Made by a program: the position numbers and the translations under genes. A stretch of 64,000 nt of DNA from Isoetes taiwanensis (taxonomy: Eukaryota; Streptophyta; Lycopodiopsida; Isoetales; Isoetaceae). The notes under the pieces are model-generated. The model searched no databases and was not told the DNA's origin. It worked only from the letters and a program-made list of their open reading frames with translations. Shown here one piece after another: positions 37,434-49,918 of this stretch; position 1 is the stretch's first letter, and every line of letters begins with the position of its first letter. Location of the stretch: the NCBI GenBank assembly GCA_021234155.1, contig JAJEKV010000046.1, forward strand, positions 1,852,298-1,916,297, written 5' to 3'.

Positions 37434-38059
37434 CCCCTTATTATAGGCTCAAACAGGTAGGCGGACACCACCTCCTCCACCTCACACACCACATATCGCC
37501 CACGCGAAAGCAGCCCACACGCTCCGGCCAATAGGCATCACTGCGTGACGGCTAATGTTGCCCCTCGACTCGGTGGCGGCGGGGGAGAGCCGCCGGCGTC
37601 ATAATGTGTGTGGTGCGGATCCGGAGAGGCAGAGTAGAAGTCCGCCGTTTATTCAAGATGAGATCCTGGCTCTAATGGCATTCGACATGCAGACATTGCT
37701 GTGAAAGCAAGTCAGCCTTTGGGACTCAATGTCGACGCCTCGGCCAAGCAGCGCCATCTTCACTGCGGCGTATTACGTGGCACGCGGAGGCCATCCCGCG
37801 TCGAGAATGAAGACTTCTTGAGGCCTACCAAGATCTCACCCCAATGCACAGAGTCTGGCCGCAGCCAGCTTCTGGCCTGCAGTCAGGACGCTCACGGGGA
37901 GCCGCCCCGAGTGCCGATGCCGGCCACCGGCCAGGTCGCAATGCGTCGCGTCAGTCTTTGCCACTCGGCCTCTCCTAGCTGCTTCTTTGCCCACCCCCCT
38001 CTGCACCTCTCGCCCCGCCGCTCAAGCTACTCATGCGCGCTTGACTTGCTCCCCCTGCC

Positions 38060-38610
38060 AGAATCAGCGGATCATCGGCGCCCACATCGAATGCCAACAA
38101 ATAGGAACTGTGCCTCGGGATGGTGTCTTGAACCGCTTCAGGGGCTTCCCACAGCGTAAAGGCGAGAGTCTCAACTCTATTGCACGTGATATGGACCTCA
38201 TTTTCCTCATGGAGACATGGAGCATGGGGTGGCCTGGGACACGGACCTCCCAGGCTATCTGCATTTCTCGGTGTTCAATGAGTGCACAGGCAAGCGAGGG
38301 CATGGCGGCGTTGACTGCTACTACCGTGCAACCTTGAGGCACTCAGTCTCGTTGCACAAAGCAGACAGGCACAATCGCTACTTGTGGGTGCGCGTGCAGC
38401 ATGACAGTGGCGACACTCTCCTCATAGCAAGATGCTACTTTCCACATGCCGAGAGCAACTTCTATAACACTCATTTGGATGTGGATCGATTGGAGCCCTA
38501 TGTCGATCTATATGATGACATACAGCAGCACAAACAATTGGGCAGGGTTATGTTGCTTGGCGACTTTAATGCACGATCTGGAAGACGAAAGGGTTTCAAA
38601 ATTTGACCCC
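38060..38610 (+). pseudogene. LINE apurinic-type endonuclease domain
   Basis: Two frames together give the EEP endonuclease: MDLIFLMETW (catalytic Glu region), then after a shift GHGGVDCYYR, LWVRVQHDSGDTLLIARCYF and GRVMLLGDFNARSG (the Asp-Asn metal/catalytic motif). The domain nicks target DNA to prime LINE reverse transcription. Confidence 0.85.
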
Positions 38611-39499
38611 GGCAGCGGAGGGGCGCCGGCAGTTGAACCCCAAGCAGGTGGCTTGGTCAAGGATATCGATGATAGCCAGCCATATTTGGCCATGGCAAAA
38701 GCCGATTTATTTGTTGCCGGTAGTATCTTTGGACTGTTATTTGTAATGAGTTGGTACAATGGTCGTTTTCGGTTGCTACACTTGTAGTGGAGAACCAAGG
38801 GGTGGCTCAAAGGTGGTGAATTATCTCACGGTTAAGGAAGCGGGATCTCGCACTGTTACTCATTTTCCATCCGGGTAGGACTTTTCCGGACGCCAGGAAG
38901 TAGATTCGGACCACCGCCCCTGTTCATGCATCTTCATTGGGGGCTTCAAAATGCACTTTTCGCCGCTCAACCTGCCGGGTGCCTCAAGCTGCTTTGACTA
39001 CGCATCTGAGGACCTATGCCCACCGCTTGAGGCATGATCTGCCAGAGGCTGCAACTCCCCACACTTCAAGAGCACCACTTTGGTGACTCACCTTCTCGTT
39101 TGCACAAAGATGCTTTGGGGAGAGGCCACTGGGTGAACCACAGCACTACCACCTTCCCCGCAACAAATGGTTTGATGATGAGTGTTGGGAGCTCAAACAC
39201 ACTCCCGCAAGTCACTTATCCCATCTCCCGCCCACAAAGCATCACCACCGCCCTTTTCTCAAGAACAAGAAGGCTGTGATATACTCGCAGAAACATCAAA
39301 GAATAGATGTTTGGTCTCCCCGGACCGCACCCCAGATGATATTCGGAGAAGGGTCTTGAGCAGCCCGCACAAACCTTACCGTGAACATCACCTCGAGTAA
39401 TGGGTACAAGATTTGGGTAAATACCGTAGACACCTAATTTGGTCGCACCGCCCTCCACGTATAGGTACATGGCTCGGTTATCACCTAAGGGGATGTTAT

Positions 39500-40280
39500 C
39501 ATGGGCCTACAAAATAGCCTAGCCAATGGGAAGGCAACAGATTTAGATAGCATGCGTGCAGAACTTCCAAATCGGCTAAATTAGTGCCTCGCCCTCATCA
39601 AAAGATTGTTCAATAAAGCATTATGGAGAAGGCTTCCCACGCAATGGACCACACTAGCGCAGTAGTGCCCATATACAAAGCGTTGGGGGACCCTCAATGC
39701 AGGCCAACTACCGCATTTTATTATGGTCACTCTCTTTGCAAAACTGTTGGTTGGCATCCTTGAGCAGCGGTGACAATATGGGCAGAGGAAACCTGAGTGC
39801 GCGAGCTCTTACGTGCAGGTTTCCGCCCGGACATTCCACCATCGCATCATATCTTCACTCTGCGCGACATTGATTGAGGATAGCGTGAATCACGGCGGAG
39901 AACACATGCATGTTGAGCCTCTTGGATTTTGCAAAAGCTAAAACCTGATACCCGCAACAAGCTACCGGGGACGATTAAGTAGCCGGGGACCCCTCCGGAC
40001 TTGCGAATCGCAGTATATAGGCTACATCTGAGGCATGCATGCGGTGCCGTATCACATCAGCAAACACAGCCGATGTAATTAGCATTGAGTCGTCGTGGCT
40101 GCCCCCCTCCCCACACTCTTTGGCCCTGCTATACATTGATTGCAGATTGACTCTTCATGGAGGGGCGCTGGCCATATCTCACATGCATCACAATCCGGAA
40201 GTTTCATATATGTTTATCGATGTCAACTTCATGGTTTGCAGTACTCAGATGCAAATACACTGATAAGCTTGACACTTTTA
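39500..40280 (+). pseudogene. LINE reverse transcriptase domain
   Basis: Fragments in several frames follow the RT order: GKATDLDSMRAELPNRLN, ALWRRLPTQWTTLAQ, MQANYRILLW-like text near 39700, then TLFAKLLVGILEQR, then LALLYIDCRLTL, then the C motif as YMFIDVNFMVCST. The usual (Y/F)xDD box reads IDV, so the second catalytic Asp is lost. Further C-terminal text (VLGIEFSTTTHWDARLS) lies at 40285-40515. Confidence 0.75.
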
Positions 40281-41517
40281 TTAATTGCGAAAGTTAATTC
40301 TTGGCCAAAATAGGGTGCAGGCCGCTAGTATCTTCCGCCGCCTGCTGCTTCCTAACCTTCACTTACCAGGGCAAGAGGTAGAGGTGGCTCTGAATCTACA
40401 AGTACTTGGGATTGAGTTCTCAACTACCACCCATTGGGATGCGCGGTTATCAGTTGGCGTGGTCACTACGGGTTGGAAAGCACCTGAGTATGCCATGCGC
40501 AATACCACAAGGTGAAGGTACTGGGCCACCGCCACATTTGTTTCGCCCGCTGGAGTCCTTTGTGGCGCGGGGCAGAAGGGGTCCCGGCGATCCCCAACAC
40601 CCTCGAATGACTCTCGGCAGTGCAGGCCTTTGGCACGGCCCCGGGTGAAGTCCACGCCTGCACTCGTGATCCTACTCGTGATGCTTTCTACCCCTTCAAT
40701 CTGCCGTGATTGAACGCCATATCAAGTATTTCTCCAAAAGGTGGTCGCTATGGTCGACACACGCCATGATGGCTAATAGCCGGGATACTGCCAACGCCTC
40801 GGAATTCGGCTGGAGACACGTGTGCTTGGCTTACGGCCATGTGGTAGGTAGTCAGAGGTGCGTTTTAAAGCTGGAGGCAGCATCGCGAGGCACTTAACCG
40901 CACCTAGATGCTACTTTTCCTCTTCTGCCTTCCGATGCAGAGGCTCGACGATGAAGCCGGCACACCTTCACAGCGAAGTCAATCCTAGGCTCACAAGAGG
41001 CTCACACCAAGTATTTTTGGTAGGGCACCCGCCTGCTATGAAGAAGCGACTTATACCTTCCGACAGACGGTGCAATATCGCCCAGATTGAAACAGGGCGC
41101 TGGGCTCTGAAGCACGAGAGCAAAGGTTTTGCCGTTGCCACTCGAGCGCGATTGAGGATGAATGTCATACCCCAGATCGCCGGCATTTGCCCATATCAGA
41201 GAGGTATGTTCGACTACTAGTGCCCGGCGGCCGTTGCATCGATTATTGACTCTGGCGTCGGTGGGTTTGTTGGGGTCATACCTCCGGGGAGGTTATGGAT
41301 ACCGCACTTCGTTTGTGTCCCACGGGGGCGGTCTTGAAGCGTCCTATGTAATTGTACGGTGTGCGGCATGCTTATACGCTAAGGTTTTCCCCAAAAAACC
41401 CTTGGCTGAGGGTTTTTAATCCTGCCGATGTCGCTTTGTTGCTCTCTTTTGTTTGGGTCCCATAGGCCAATTGGTCTCCGTGGGACGCTAAAACCTATTC
41501 TATTCTATTCTATTCTA

Positions 41518-42660
41518 AATCAATATGTATGACAATTGTGATAGCCTTGCATGAAGCATGGTGGGTCTTTGATGGGATGCACAAACAAGGCGTTATTTCA
41601 ATAACTTCCATGATTCTTTGCATATGCTCATCATGCCCATACAGAAGAGGCAATTGAATTATTCAAGCAAATGCAGATGGATTACGAGGATATCCGAATG
41701 TAATGACTTTTGTTAGTGCACTTTTTGCCCAGGTGCAACTAAGATATACTTCTCGAAGGTAAGCACATCCATGCTTGCCTTGTTAGGTTTGACCCTAATA
41801 TAAATGTCATCATTGAGCTGCACTTGTCACCATGTATGGCAAATGTAAAGTTTGTCCGATGCTATTGTAACCTTTAATGAAATTCCCGAGCATAATGTGA
41901 TATCCTCGGATCGCCATAATTCGCGCTAAAATGAGCTTGGATGTGGACAAGAAGCCTTGAAACTTTTCTCGGAAGATGCATCTATGTAATGTTGTTCCAA
42001 ATGAGGTCACGTTCTTGATGCCCGTGCCACTTGTGCTGACTTTAGCGAATGAAAATGGATCCATGCCCTTATAATTGAAAGAGGACTTGATTTAAATGTT
42101 GTTATTGGAACAACTATCATCAATATGTATGGCGATGTGTGTAAGTTTGCATAATGCACTCAAGGTGTTAAAAAAATTGGCAAATGGAATTTGGTTATGT
42201 GGACAATGATGCTTGTAGTACAAGCTCACAGGGAGCTTGCAAGATGCATGTGCTCTATTTATTAAAATGCCCGAAAGGAATATAGTTTCATGGAATGCTA
42301 TGATAGCAAGCATATGCACAACATGGATATGGGAAAGAAGCTTGTAGACTCGAGAGAAATGCAGCTCTGAGGGTATAATGCCAACAGATCTTACATTTAT
42401 TAGTGTTCTTTTTGCATGCAGTCATACCGGTCCGATTGACACCAGCTCTCATTGCTTTACTTCTTTTTAGCCATGACCATTGTATTATAACCATGCGAGG
42501 CACTATAATTTCATAATTGATCTTTTTGGTCGACTTGGATGGCTAGATCATAAGTAGATTTGATTAGTAGCATGCCATTTCAAGCCAATGTGACATCATG
42601 GACATCCTTGCTTGGAGCTTGTAAGTTATACTTTAATTTAGAGCACGCAGAGCATTATTT
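41518..42660 (+). pseudogene. PLS-class PPR pseudogene, 3' part
   Basis: This continues the gene interrupted by the LINE. Readable pieces include INMYDNC, TEEAIELFKQMQMD, VTMYGKCK, FIKMPERNIVSWNAMIAS, MPTDLTFISVLFACSHTG and MPFQANVTSWTSLLGACK. These are alternating P, L and S motifs with the C-terminal HACSH and GAC signatures. Many stops and shifts are present. No DYW domain was found. Confidence 0.85.
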
Positions 42661-42754
42661 CAAAGATCTCTATTTGATCTTGACGCGGGACGAAGTCTGG
42701 TCCATACATGCTCCTCTCTAGAATTTATCGAGGGAGAGTTTAGGAAAAACCTAA

Positions 42755-43530
42755 TTATGGGCATTAGTTCTAGCCATTGGCACCGCAATGCTCCTTAATG
42801 TGTTTGATCATTTCAATCCCACAGCTTTGCAACGAGACAAAATTTCGTGAGAATCGTAAGTTTTTTTTTTACTTACTTTATTGTTACTCTCATTCTTTTG
42901 TTGCAGTCAACCTTAATTTGTTTGTTTCTCTGCAGCTGATCGATCTGCAATTAGGAAGAGACATTTCTAAAACATTTTGAAGAAAAATCCTGGCATGTGC
43001 TCATACATTACAAGGATCCATCATTGGATTTCTGGCACTATACAAAGATTCCCAGGCTTGCCAAGCAAGTCGTGGTAAAGGCGATCAAAGAATGGGGCCA
43101 ACCCAAATCCAAATTAACCAGTGTTGTCTTTGGAACTAACCATAAGTGGAGTAAACATGCCTGGTGCAGATCTTTAGCTGGCAAATGAGGCCAAAACTGA
43201 AAAGAGTGGTGCTGTATATACACTGTTGTTTTGCAGATGCCGCTATTATGCATAATGCCAAGGGCAAGCAAATTGACTAATATTTAGGATATTGCCTAGC
43301 AATTGAGCTTGAACACTGTCAGAGATATGGTTGGGGCCTTGGAATTCAACTGCTTGCATATTGTCACAGCTATGGTGTCGAGATAATTTTTTGTGGCAAG
43401 GCATTTTATGCCCTATAAACTGTTGAGGCGATGCTCGGCGATGCCGGTAAACGAGCATCACGAATGGTGAAGCCATGAGTGATGCCAAGCCCGGCAGCCG
43501 CATCAACACCATCTTGGTAATTCCACCTGA
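42755..43530 (+). pseudogene. Chalcone-synthase-like (type III PKS) pseudogene
   Basis: Exon 1 keeps LVLAIGTA (42761-42856). An intron of about 78 bases (GTAAGTTTT ... CTCTGCAG) sits at the family's conserved Cys codon. Exon 2 reads [42 protein letters not shown] and MPGADL. It then reads KRVVLYIHCCFA, the segment that normally holds the catalytic Cys, and a weak LGDAG near 43440. Stops and frameshifts are scattered throughout. Type III PKS enzymes condense CoA esters in flavonoid and related pathways. Retention of the intron shows duplication at DNA level, not retroposition. The C-terminal part is missing. Confidence 0.88.
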
Positions 43531-45882
43531 TAACAATGGTAAGAAAATGGATGTAATTTGAGCCAAATATGCATTACATTAAAATAATTCCCATAGGAAT
43601 GAGTTCAATTACCCTGAATGTGGATCGATTAGCCTCTGCCCTCTTCGAATGACGAAAGAATATATGAAAGATTGAAATATTCCTTGAAATTTATTTCAAA
43701 AATTTTATTCCTTCGCTCTCACAAAAGAAGTGGCATTCTTGCATTTCATCATATCCCCTCCATTTCGTTCTAGTGGGCCATGCTAGCATTCAGCCATGTT
43801 AATTAGTAAAAATCACGCAAATTAGTTATGTTTATAGGATCCAGTGCCACCACATTACAACAAGAATTAAAGTAACTTAATTACCATGACTCCAGGTGCA
43901 CCATGATAGTATAACTAGAAATTAGCTCTGCTTCTAATGACATTGATATAGGAAACTTGATATTACAAATTACAGAGGCAAAAGAAAAATTATCAAAACA
44001 TGTAATTTCTGTAAAAAGTAATCAAACGTGCTTTTGATGTAAAAAGTAATCAAACGTGCTTTTGACTAGTTTAAATAAAAGGTTACTTAGATTATCCTTC
44101 CTATATCCTTCGTTCCTATATATTTGATTACTAGCAAAAAAAAAATAAAAAATTTGGAATTAGTGACTTTTTTGGAATGGCTTTTCCGGCTATATTTCCC
44201 GGGAAGACGTGGAGAGCATTCGCCCCATTTGTATGTGGCGGCTTCACATGCTTGCTTGCTTGCATAACTAACGCCAACCCATTCTCTAGCATGCAATGTA
44301 TGCTCTTCCGGCTTTACATGGCGGAGCTTCTCTATTTATTCCGTAAATGTTGCTTCCGGCTAAGTTTGCACTGGCGCTCTCTCATAATATTTCCTTCCGG
44401 AGGGCTATGGCGATGGTTTGAGCAGCTGCGATATTTCTATCATTTCTACTAGATCCTCTGATCTGAGAATACCTGTGTGTATTGAAAAGGCAAAGCTTTG
44501 GAGAAGGAACGGCGTTTTCAAGATGTGTTAAGTAGATCGAAAAACTAACCTCAGATCTTTTATTCTTCTTCTGCTTTGCAGATTGTATGTTCTTGAGAGC
44601 TGGCCGACTTAGAGTATAACAGATAAGATCTTCCGGCACTATATTTATCTTATAATTCTTACACCTCTGACTCTAACCCTTGGCGATCAGTACCAGCGTC
44701 TTCTGGCCTTCTTCAACTATATGGTGGTGAATTTTCCTAGTCAGATATAGCAGATACAGGCTATGGCAATCAAGCTCCATTCAAGTAAATCATCTTCAGC
44801 ATCTAAGCTTTTTCGCATAAACGCAGAGGTCTCTCTATTATTTGAGATTCTTCCTTTCTGCTCCAATTCAAGGCTGCCTACTACAGCTGAAGGATGATCT
44901 ACAAATCCTCAAGACGAAACTGTGCTCGATTTTAACCAGCAAGTAGGTTTCTAATTTTCTTATTATTGTGGTCTATGTTATTGAAACAACCATTTAACCA
45001 TGCCGGAGAGGTCATCTGGCATAATATCGTATGGACTGTTGTTCTGTGCATATAAAGGATTTGGCGATCTTCTTAGCAAAGGAATGGAAAAGGCAAACAC
45101 AATAGTTTGCATATCTGACAGAATATAGAAAGTGCATAACGCCGTGTTTCTGGAGCCCATTACTTATAAGCACCTTCTACATGCCGCAGACTTGGGTTCA
45201 ATTGTCAAGGGTGCATAGGGAGGCGGAATTATATAAACTTCCCAACCAACAAAGAGGTCAACCCTACAATGCGTCATCATCTTGTCACGGTAAATACAAA
45301 GGTTGATAGAGTAGTATAGCAAATATATATAAGTCTATGTTCATAATTTGCCCTATAAATGGCAAATTTAAGCAAGTTCACTCTACACTACATCTTGAGC
45401 AAAACAAAGTTCAAAATAAGTGAAAGGATGATCAATGTCGACCATAGAGGAATCCATATTTCCTGATTAAATCCTCTGCTTTATTTAGTGCCAATCTCTA
45501 TTTTACATATGATTAAATTTCATGGATACTTAATGCTCTTAGTGGCCAAGTCAGAGTGGGCTCGTTACAGCTAATTTTCGAACCAAACACAATTAGCTCC
45601 CTTATGAGCAGGAGTAAAAGACTTTCTTTATGCACATTATCAAAACATAGTTTTTTGCATATCCACATAGCTGAAACTGTCCTGGAGGACATAGAATGAG
45701 AAATAGTAATTCCTATCCCTAATTTGTCAGTTCTTCCCTCTCTTCTGTCTGGTTTTGTACAAAACTGTGATACTAATTGAGACCCTGTGAGTTTAACTCT
45801 GTTACCAGCTGAATATGCAGCAATCATAGAGTACAGTGAAACATAAGACATGCCAAGAGATCACTTAGAAGCTTCACTCAAT
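43531..45882. other. Unassigned stretch
   Basis: No supportable gene. It includes a 28-bp tandem duplication at 44011-44066 and several CTTCCGGCT motifs at 44180-44400. Confidence 0.45.
44011..44066. repeat. 28-bp tandem duplication
   Basis: The unit GTAAAAAGTAATCAAACGTG plus CTTTTGAT is present twice head to tail. Confidence 0.95.
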
Positions 45883-47152
45883 TCAGTTTTTAGGGGAATC
45901 ATTCTCTGTATCAAACCATTCACCTTCTATTTCTGTGTTTTCTAATGAGTCCTCTTTATCAAAGTGATCAAAGAATGCAGGTCCACTCCAGCGCCAATTT
46001 TCATTCCATTGTCCACGCTTTGCAGTTGCCCGCCATTCCTGGTCTGCAATCATTTCAGGTGTTAAGCCCCATTGCATTAATTCTTCCTTGTTATGGTGAA
46101 CAGCCAAGCTATATTCTCCACCAGTGCCTATTTGCATAACTCTGATTTCACAATTTTGCGGGTTATTTAAGAGCTCGAATTGCTGTGTTGTCCACTTAAA
46201 CCAACGCATCAGAAAGACACGCATGGTTAATCCATGGGAAACTATTACCAGATTCAAATCTGGAGTTTTAGTACCAATATCCCTGTTTAGGCGATTCATG
46301 TCAATATCACGCCAAAGGGACTCCAGAAAGCCTGCAAGGAGCAAGAAATCCTGTAAGAGAAATATGCACTTAAAAGGAAATAACCAGCCAACATCCAAAG
46401 TTGTAACATTCTAATAGCTGCATAATTTGCATGGGAAGTTTCAAGTAAACTGATAAAAATGTATCTCATCTGGCAAAGCAAGAATGACCTAGGCATACAA
46501 GAAATTTTCCAGATTCTGCAGCCTGAATGCAAAGTATAAAAAGAGCTTCAAATGACTTCTCCAAATTAGGTTTGTTTGATCTCCCTAATATAAGTGCAAC
46601 TATGTAAAATCTGCATCCACCATTGCTTGTGCAGATCCTGGAACAATACAGATTTCTTACCAGGAAATCTTTCAAACTTAAAGGCATTCGGCAAAACAAC
46701 TTACTTGTGACACGATCAAAGACGTCTGCAGTCGACTCCCCATCAGGAAATCTGTAGAAAAACCGACCAAACCGATCCCTAGTGTCTTTCACGGCCTTCA
46801 TCATATCCACATCCTGAAAATTGCCAAAGTCCTGTTCCCTGATCCGAGGCTCTTCTCTAACACCAACTATTCGCTTTCTTTCGAAGGCCCTACCAATGCC
46901 CTTAAGAGTGCAGAGAGTTCTCGTATAGGGCGAAACATAGAAATAGACCTTCCAATCATCTCCAGCAATTTTTTCGATCAACTTACGAATGCGAGCCCCG
47001 CAAGATTCTGCTTGCCGGAAGCCCTCATCTGTGAGGCAGATCTTGGAATCGGCTATGACACTGTATTTGGAATAATCAATGTTACCTTCGCTTTCGCCAT
47101 GCCGGACTAGAATTATTCTTGTGGGTCGCTTAGCCTTCATTTCATCTGCCAT
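45883..47152 (-). CDS. Phosphoglycerate-mutase-like histidine phosphatase (AT74 type)
   Basis: A member of the histidine phosphatase superfamily. Exon 1 (47152-46705) encodes the catalytic RHG motif in RIILVRHGESEGN, then ICLTDEGFRQAESCG, SPYTRTLCTLKGIGRAF, EEPRIREQDFGNFQ and FPDGESTADVFDRVT. The donor ACAA|GTAAGT and acceptor CTTGCAG|GC bound a 373-bp intron (46332-46704). Exon 2 (46331-45883) gives SFLESLWRDIDMNRL, the second catalytic His in IVSHGLTMRVFLMRW, and an acidic C-terminus. The spliced product is 298 aa with no disruption. Family members are soluble phosphatases or mutases related to plant AT74; the substrate is not known from sequence. A 13-nt upstream coding exon (47224-47236, 78-bp intron) would give an alternative start, MDCEDEMKAKR. 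It is the only clearly intact host gene here. Confidence 0.93.
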
Positions 47153-47329
47153 CACAAAACATATACAAGATCAAGAAGAGTCTTTCATTTTCGTTCATGG
47201 GTCGAGATCCGGCGATTGCTTACCCTCGCAGTCCATATTCGCGCCTTCGGTCTGACGTGGCATCCAGCTCAGCAGCCCGTTCTGCTGCTTTTTGCTTTAT
47301 ATAATAAACCGAATCTCTCCACTATACCA

Positions 47330-47455
47330 CTTGCTCTTTAAAAAACCAAGTTGCTGAGCCCAACAGTACTATGTTTGTTTGCTCTGTCTTTTTTCGTCTT
47401 ATAAGACAATTGGTCTCGATGAACGATAAAAACTTCTCTATTCTATTCTAATTTA
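47330..47455 (+). mobile_element. LINE-family 3' tail fragment
   Basis: It reads GACAATTGGTCTCGATGAACG, then TAAAAACTTCTCTATTCTAT. This matches the last 80 bases and (TTCTA)n tail of the LINE at 41440-41517. It lies just upstream of the phosphatase gene start. Confidence 0.65.
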
Positions 47456-47822
47456 AGACAGAATATAGGCATTCATTTTAAGAGAAACATTTGTAGGCAT
47501 TCATTTTAAGAGGAATATTTGTATAGAAAGTGCAAATATATGTTGGTAATGAAAGTGTATGTTAGAGTTCCACCTTTGAAGAATAGAGTTGGCTATGCCA
47601 TTTATTTTGTTGTCCATGATTTCTATTAATAGTAGACCAACATAAAATCAATGCTCATCAACCACCACTAGAATAGAATAGGCATTGATTATTTGATGAA
47701 AGGAATATTTTATTCCTGAAAAATTGATAGTAAATAGTGGTAAAGCATTAGAATCAAAGCATTGCTTTGTTTTAAGCCCGATCATCAAGTTCCAACACCA
47801 TAATTGATTTGCAAAAAGGCTG

Positions 47823-47906
47823 ATAATGATCCCAGTAGTAAGCAACAGTTAAATTTGGCTTTCTCATAATGATCCCAGTAGTAAGCAACAGTTAAATTTG
47901 GCTTTC
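47823..47906. repeat. 43-bp tandem duplication
   Basis: ATAATGATCCCAGTAGTAAG and following bases are present twice at 43-bp spacing, almost identical. Confidence 0.95.
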
Positions 47907-48756
47907 AATTCATCTTAAGAAGGAAAATTATGTTCGAGATGATAGCAGATTATATTCTATTGTTTGATGATATACTTTCAAGTGCATCTTTCATTGACAT
48001 TGATTTAGGCTCTTCAAAAGTGCTGTATTAATCTGGTTAACTATCATTACAAGCCCAAGTGCATAATTTCATTGTATCGAAGGTATGTATGCATTTTAGA
48101 GACCAGTCTACAGATCACAATTTGAGGTTATGATAAGAAACTTCCTATCGAATCTAATGGTACATGAATGATCCTTGCATTCCTCCCCATTTCATAATTT
48201 CAGTCTGACTTTCTTTTTTACTTTCTGCACTTCACATCTATTTTGGTTTTCCTCATCCATAAGTAATAGCAGGATTCGTCTGTTGCTACTCTGTGCCATT
48301 TATTAAAGGGTTCTCACAGTTTTTGCAAATTCTTTGTTAGGGATACTTTTGCGAGAACAATGACATTGGGTAGCTGTTATTTGCATTCAGTTCCAAAAAG
48401 GTTACATCGAGGAAACAAGATCCCTCTTTGATGTATTGTATTTCTTAGTTGGTGCTGTCTAAACCTTTGCCAAGAAATCAAATTTGAAATTTGACTTACA
48501 GATGTGCATGTTGAATTGAATCTATTTTGATATTGTAAGAGCAATAAAAAGAGTTTTCTGTTAACTTTGTTAATATCATCATTGTATGCATTTTATTTTA
48601 AGGCTTTAGCCTCCTGAAAAAACGAAGTTGACATGATCTTATAAGATAGAAAAAGATACATGAATATTGTCTTGATCTTAGGGTCTTGCATTGGTTGGCA
48701 GATAGATCCAAAGTTACACATTTCATAATTATCTTGGGATACAGTATTACTTTTTC
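47907..48756. other. Unassigned stretch
   Basis: No supportable gene. Confidence 0.45.
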
Positions 48757-49918
48757 TTAGATTCTAAATATCAATATATTTGTTGAGGTAGATATAATTC
48801 GTTGGTCCTCGTCTTGCGCCCCCATTGTGCTTGGTATGACGGCGACGATCTCGTTTGTGATCCTCTCTACGTCCGTTTGCTTCACCCACAGGATGATGTG
48901 TGAGTGCAGCAAGTGCATGTTATGTATCTCATATCTGACCACGTAGTGTTCCACTTGCCCCAGCAGCTTGCCTCCTCCGAGTACGTGCTTCGCGAGGAAT
49001 GACTCGAGGCGTTTGTGGAACAGGGTGGCGATTCGACTTGGGGCAATCGTTCACATGAGGTCTTGGCTTACTTGATGATGATGTCTTCGATGTGGGGCAA
49101 ATCTCTTGCCACCTTGTGTCACTTATCTCATGCGTGGTGAGGGTGAGGAAGAACGTCGGGACGCCCCACTTTTTGACCATCGCACGCAGGTCTTTGAGGT
49201 GCTTTCTATGGTATTTGGGGGTGTTTGGGATGTGCTTGGAAATTTTGTACTTGATGATGTGGCGCATGCAGTCTTGCTCTGTGGAGTTGGGGTATGTTGC
49301 TTTGTAGTGCTGGATATCGCACCCTTGTCGTTATGGACTGGCGACATGATTTTAATCGGTGTATACGGTACATCATTAGCGTGTACAACTTGAACAAATG
49401 AAGGGGGGAGAAGAGGCGGTGAGATCCGCGACTTTATGTAGGCGTGAAATTCGATGGGGCGTCGATGTATTACGATGCCCTCGGGGAACAGAAGGAACAT
49501 GCACGCCTCCAATAAGCACGGCGCCGTGCGGTGCTATGGTTGATGACGCCCCTTCATGCGTCGCGTCATTGTTGGCGGGTTCGGTTGTCGGTTTTCGTGC
49601 CCCGAGGGGGTGAAGGTGGTATATGTCGTCGTGCTGGTAGGCAGTGGGTGCGTCTTGGGTGTTGGCCGTCTCACAGATGGATATTGTGCATGTGGCTGAG
49701 TTTTGGCTTGTGGCGTACGCGCTGTCTTCGCGGGATCTTGCCAGGATGTCAGAGATGGCTGCGGCGGAGATGACGCAGAGGCCTGTTGTTGGGTTCGGTT
49801 GCTCGTACAATGTTTTGTACCTGCCGACAATCGGGTTGTGGTGGATGAGATGGGAGAGGAGTGCCTCTATCTTTGCTTTTGTCGCTTGGTCTAGTTCGAG
49901 TGGTTGAGCGCCATCCAA
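48757..49918 (-). pseudogene. Helitron Rep (HUH) N-terminal region, frameshifted
   Basis: The N-terminus from 49918 has LSHLIHHNPIVGRYKTLYEQ, like the Helitron-like N-terminal domain. The middle has FLLFPEGIVIHRRPIEFHAY, then AMVKKWGVPTFFLTLTTHEI with SDTRWQEI, the Helitron PTFFxT(L/F)T signature. The C-terminal piece has VVRYEIHNMHLLHSHIILWV with the HxH metal-binding pair of the Rep nuclease at about 48900. The pieces lie in three frames, and the PIF1-type helicase is absent. The Rep would nick and join single strands during rolling-circle transposition; this copy is inactive. Confidence 0.82.

Larger units (their letters stand above)
37434..41517 (+). mobile_element. LINE retrotransposon (4.1 kb) inserted in a PPR pseudogene
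   Basis: A non-LTR element with an endonuclease domain, a reverse transcriptase and a (TTCTA)n tail at about 41495-41516. It is visibly more GC-rich than its surroundings. The PPR reading continues across it: ...NSL before and INMY(D) after, with at most a few bases duplicated at the junction. Coding frames are interrupted many times, so this copy is inactive. Its 3' 250 bases recur elsewhere in the window. Confidence 0.9.

Noticed and set aside
37701-38159. 152-codon ORF near the LINE 5' end
   Set aside because: Composition follows the GC-rich LINE 5' region, and several frames are open there. It has no zinc knuckle or RRM typical of LINE ORF1.
44177-44452. 91-codon ORF with CTTCCGGCT repeats
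   Set aside because: No splice or protein-family support. The hydrophobic, Cys-rich translation looks like chance.
49398-49907. Plus-strand ORFs over the Helitron Rep
   Set aside because: They are antisense shadows of the Rep relic in GC-richer DNA.
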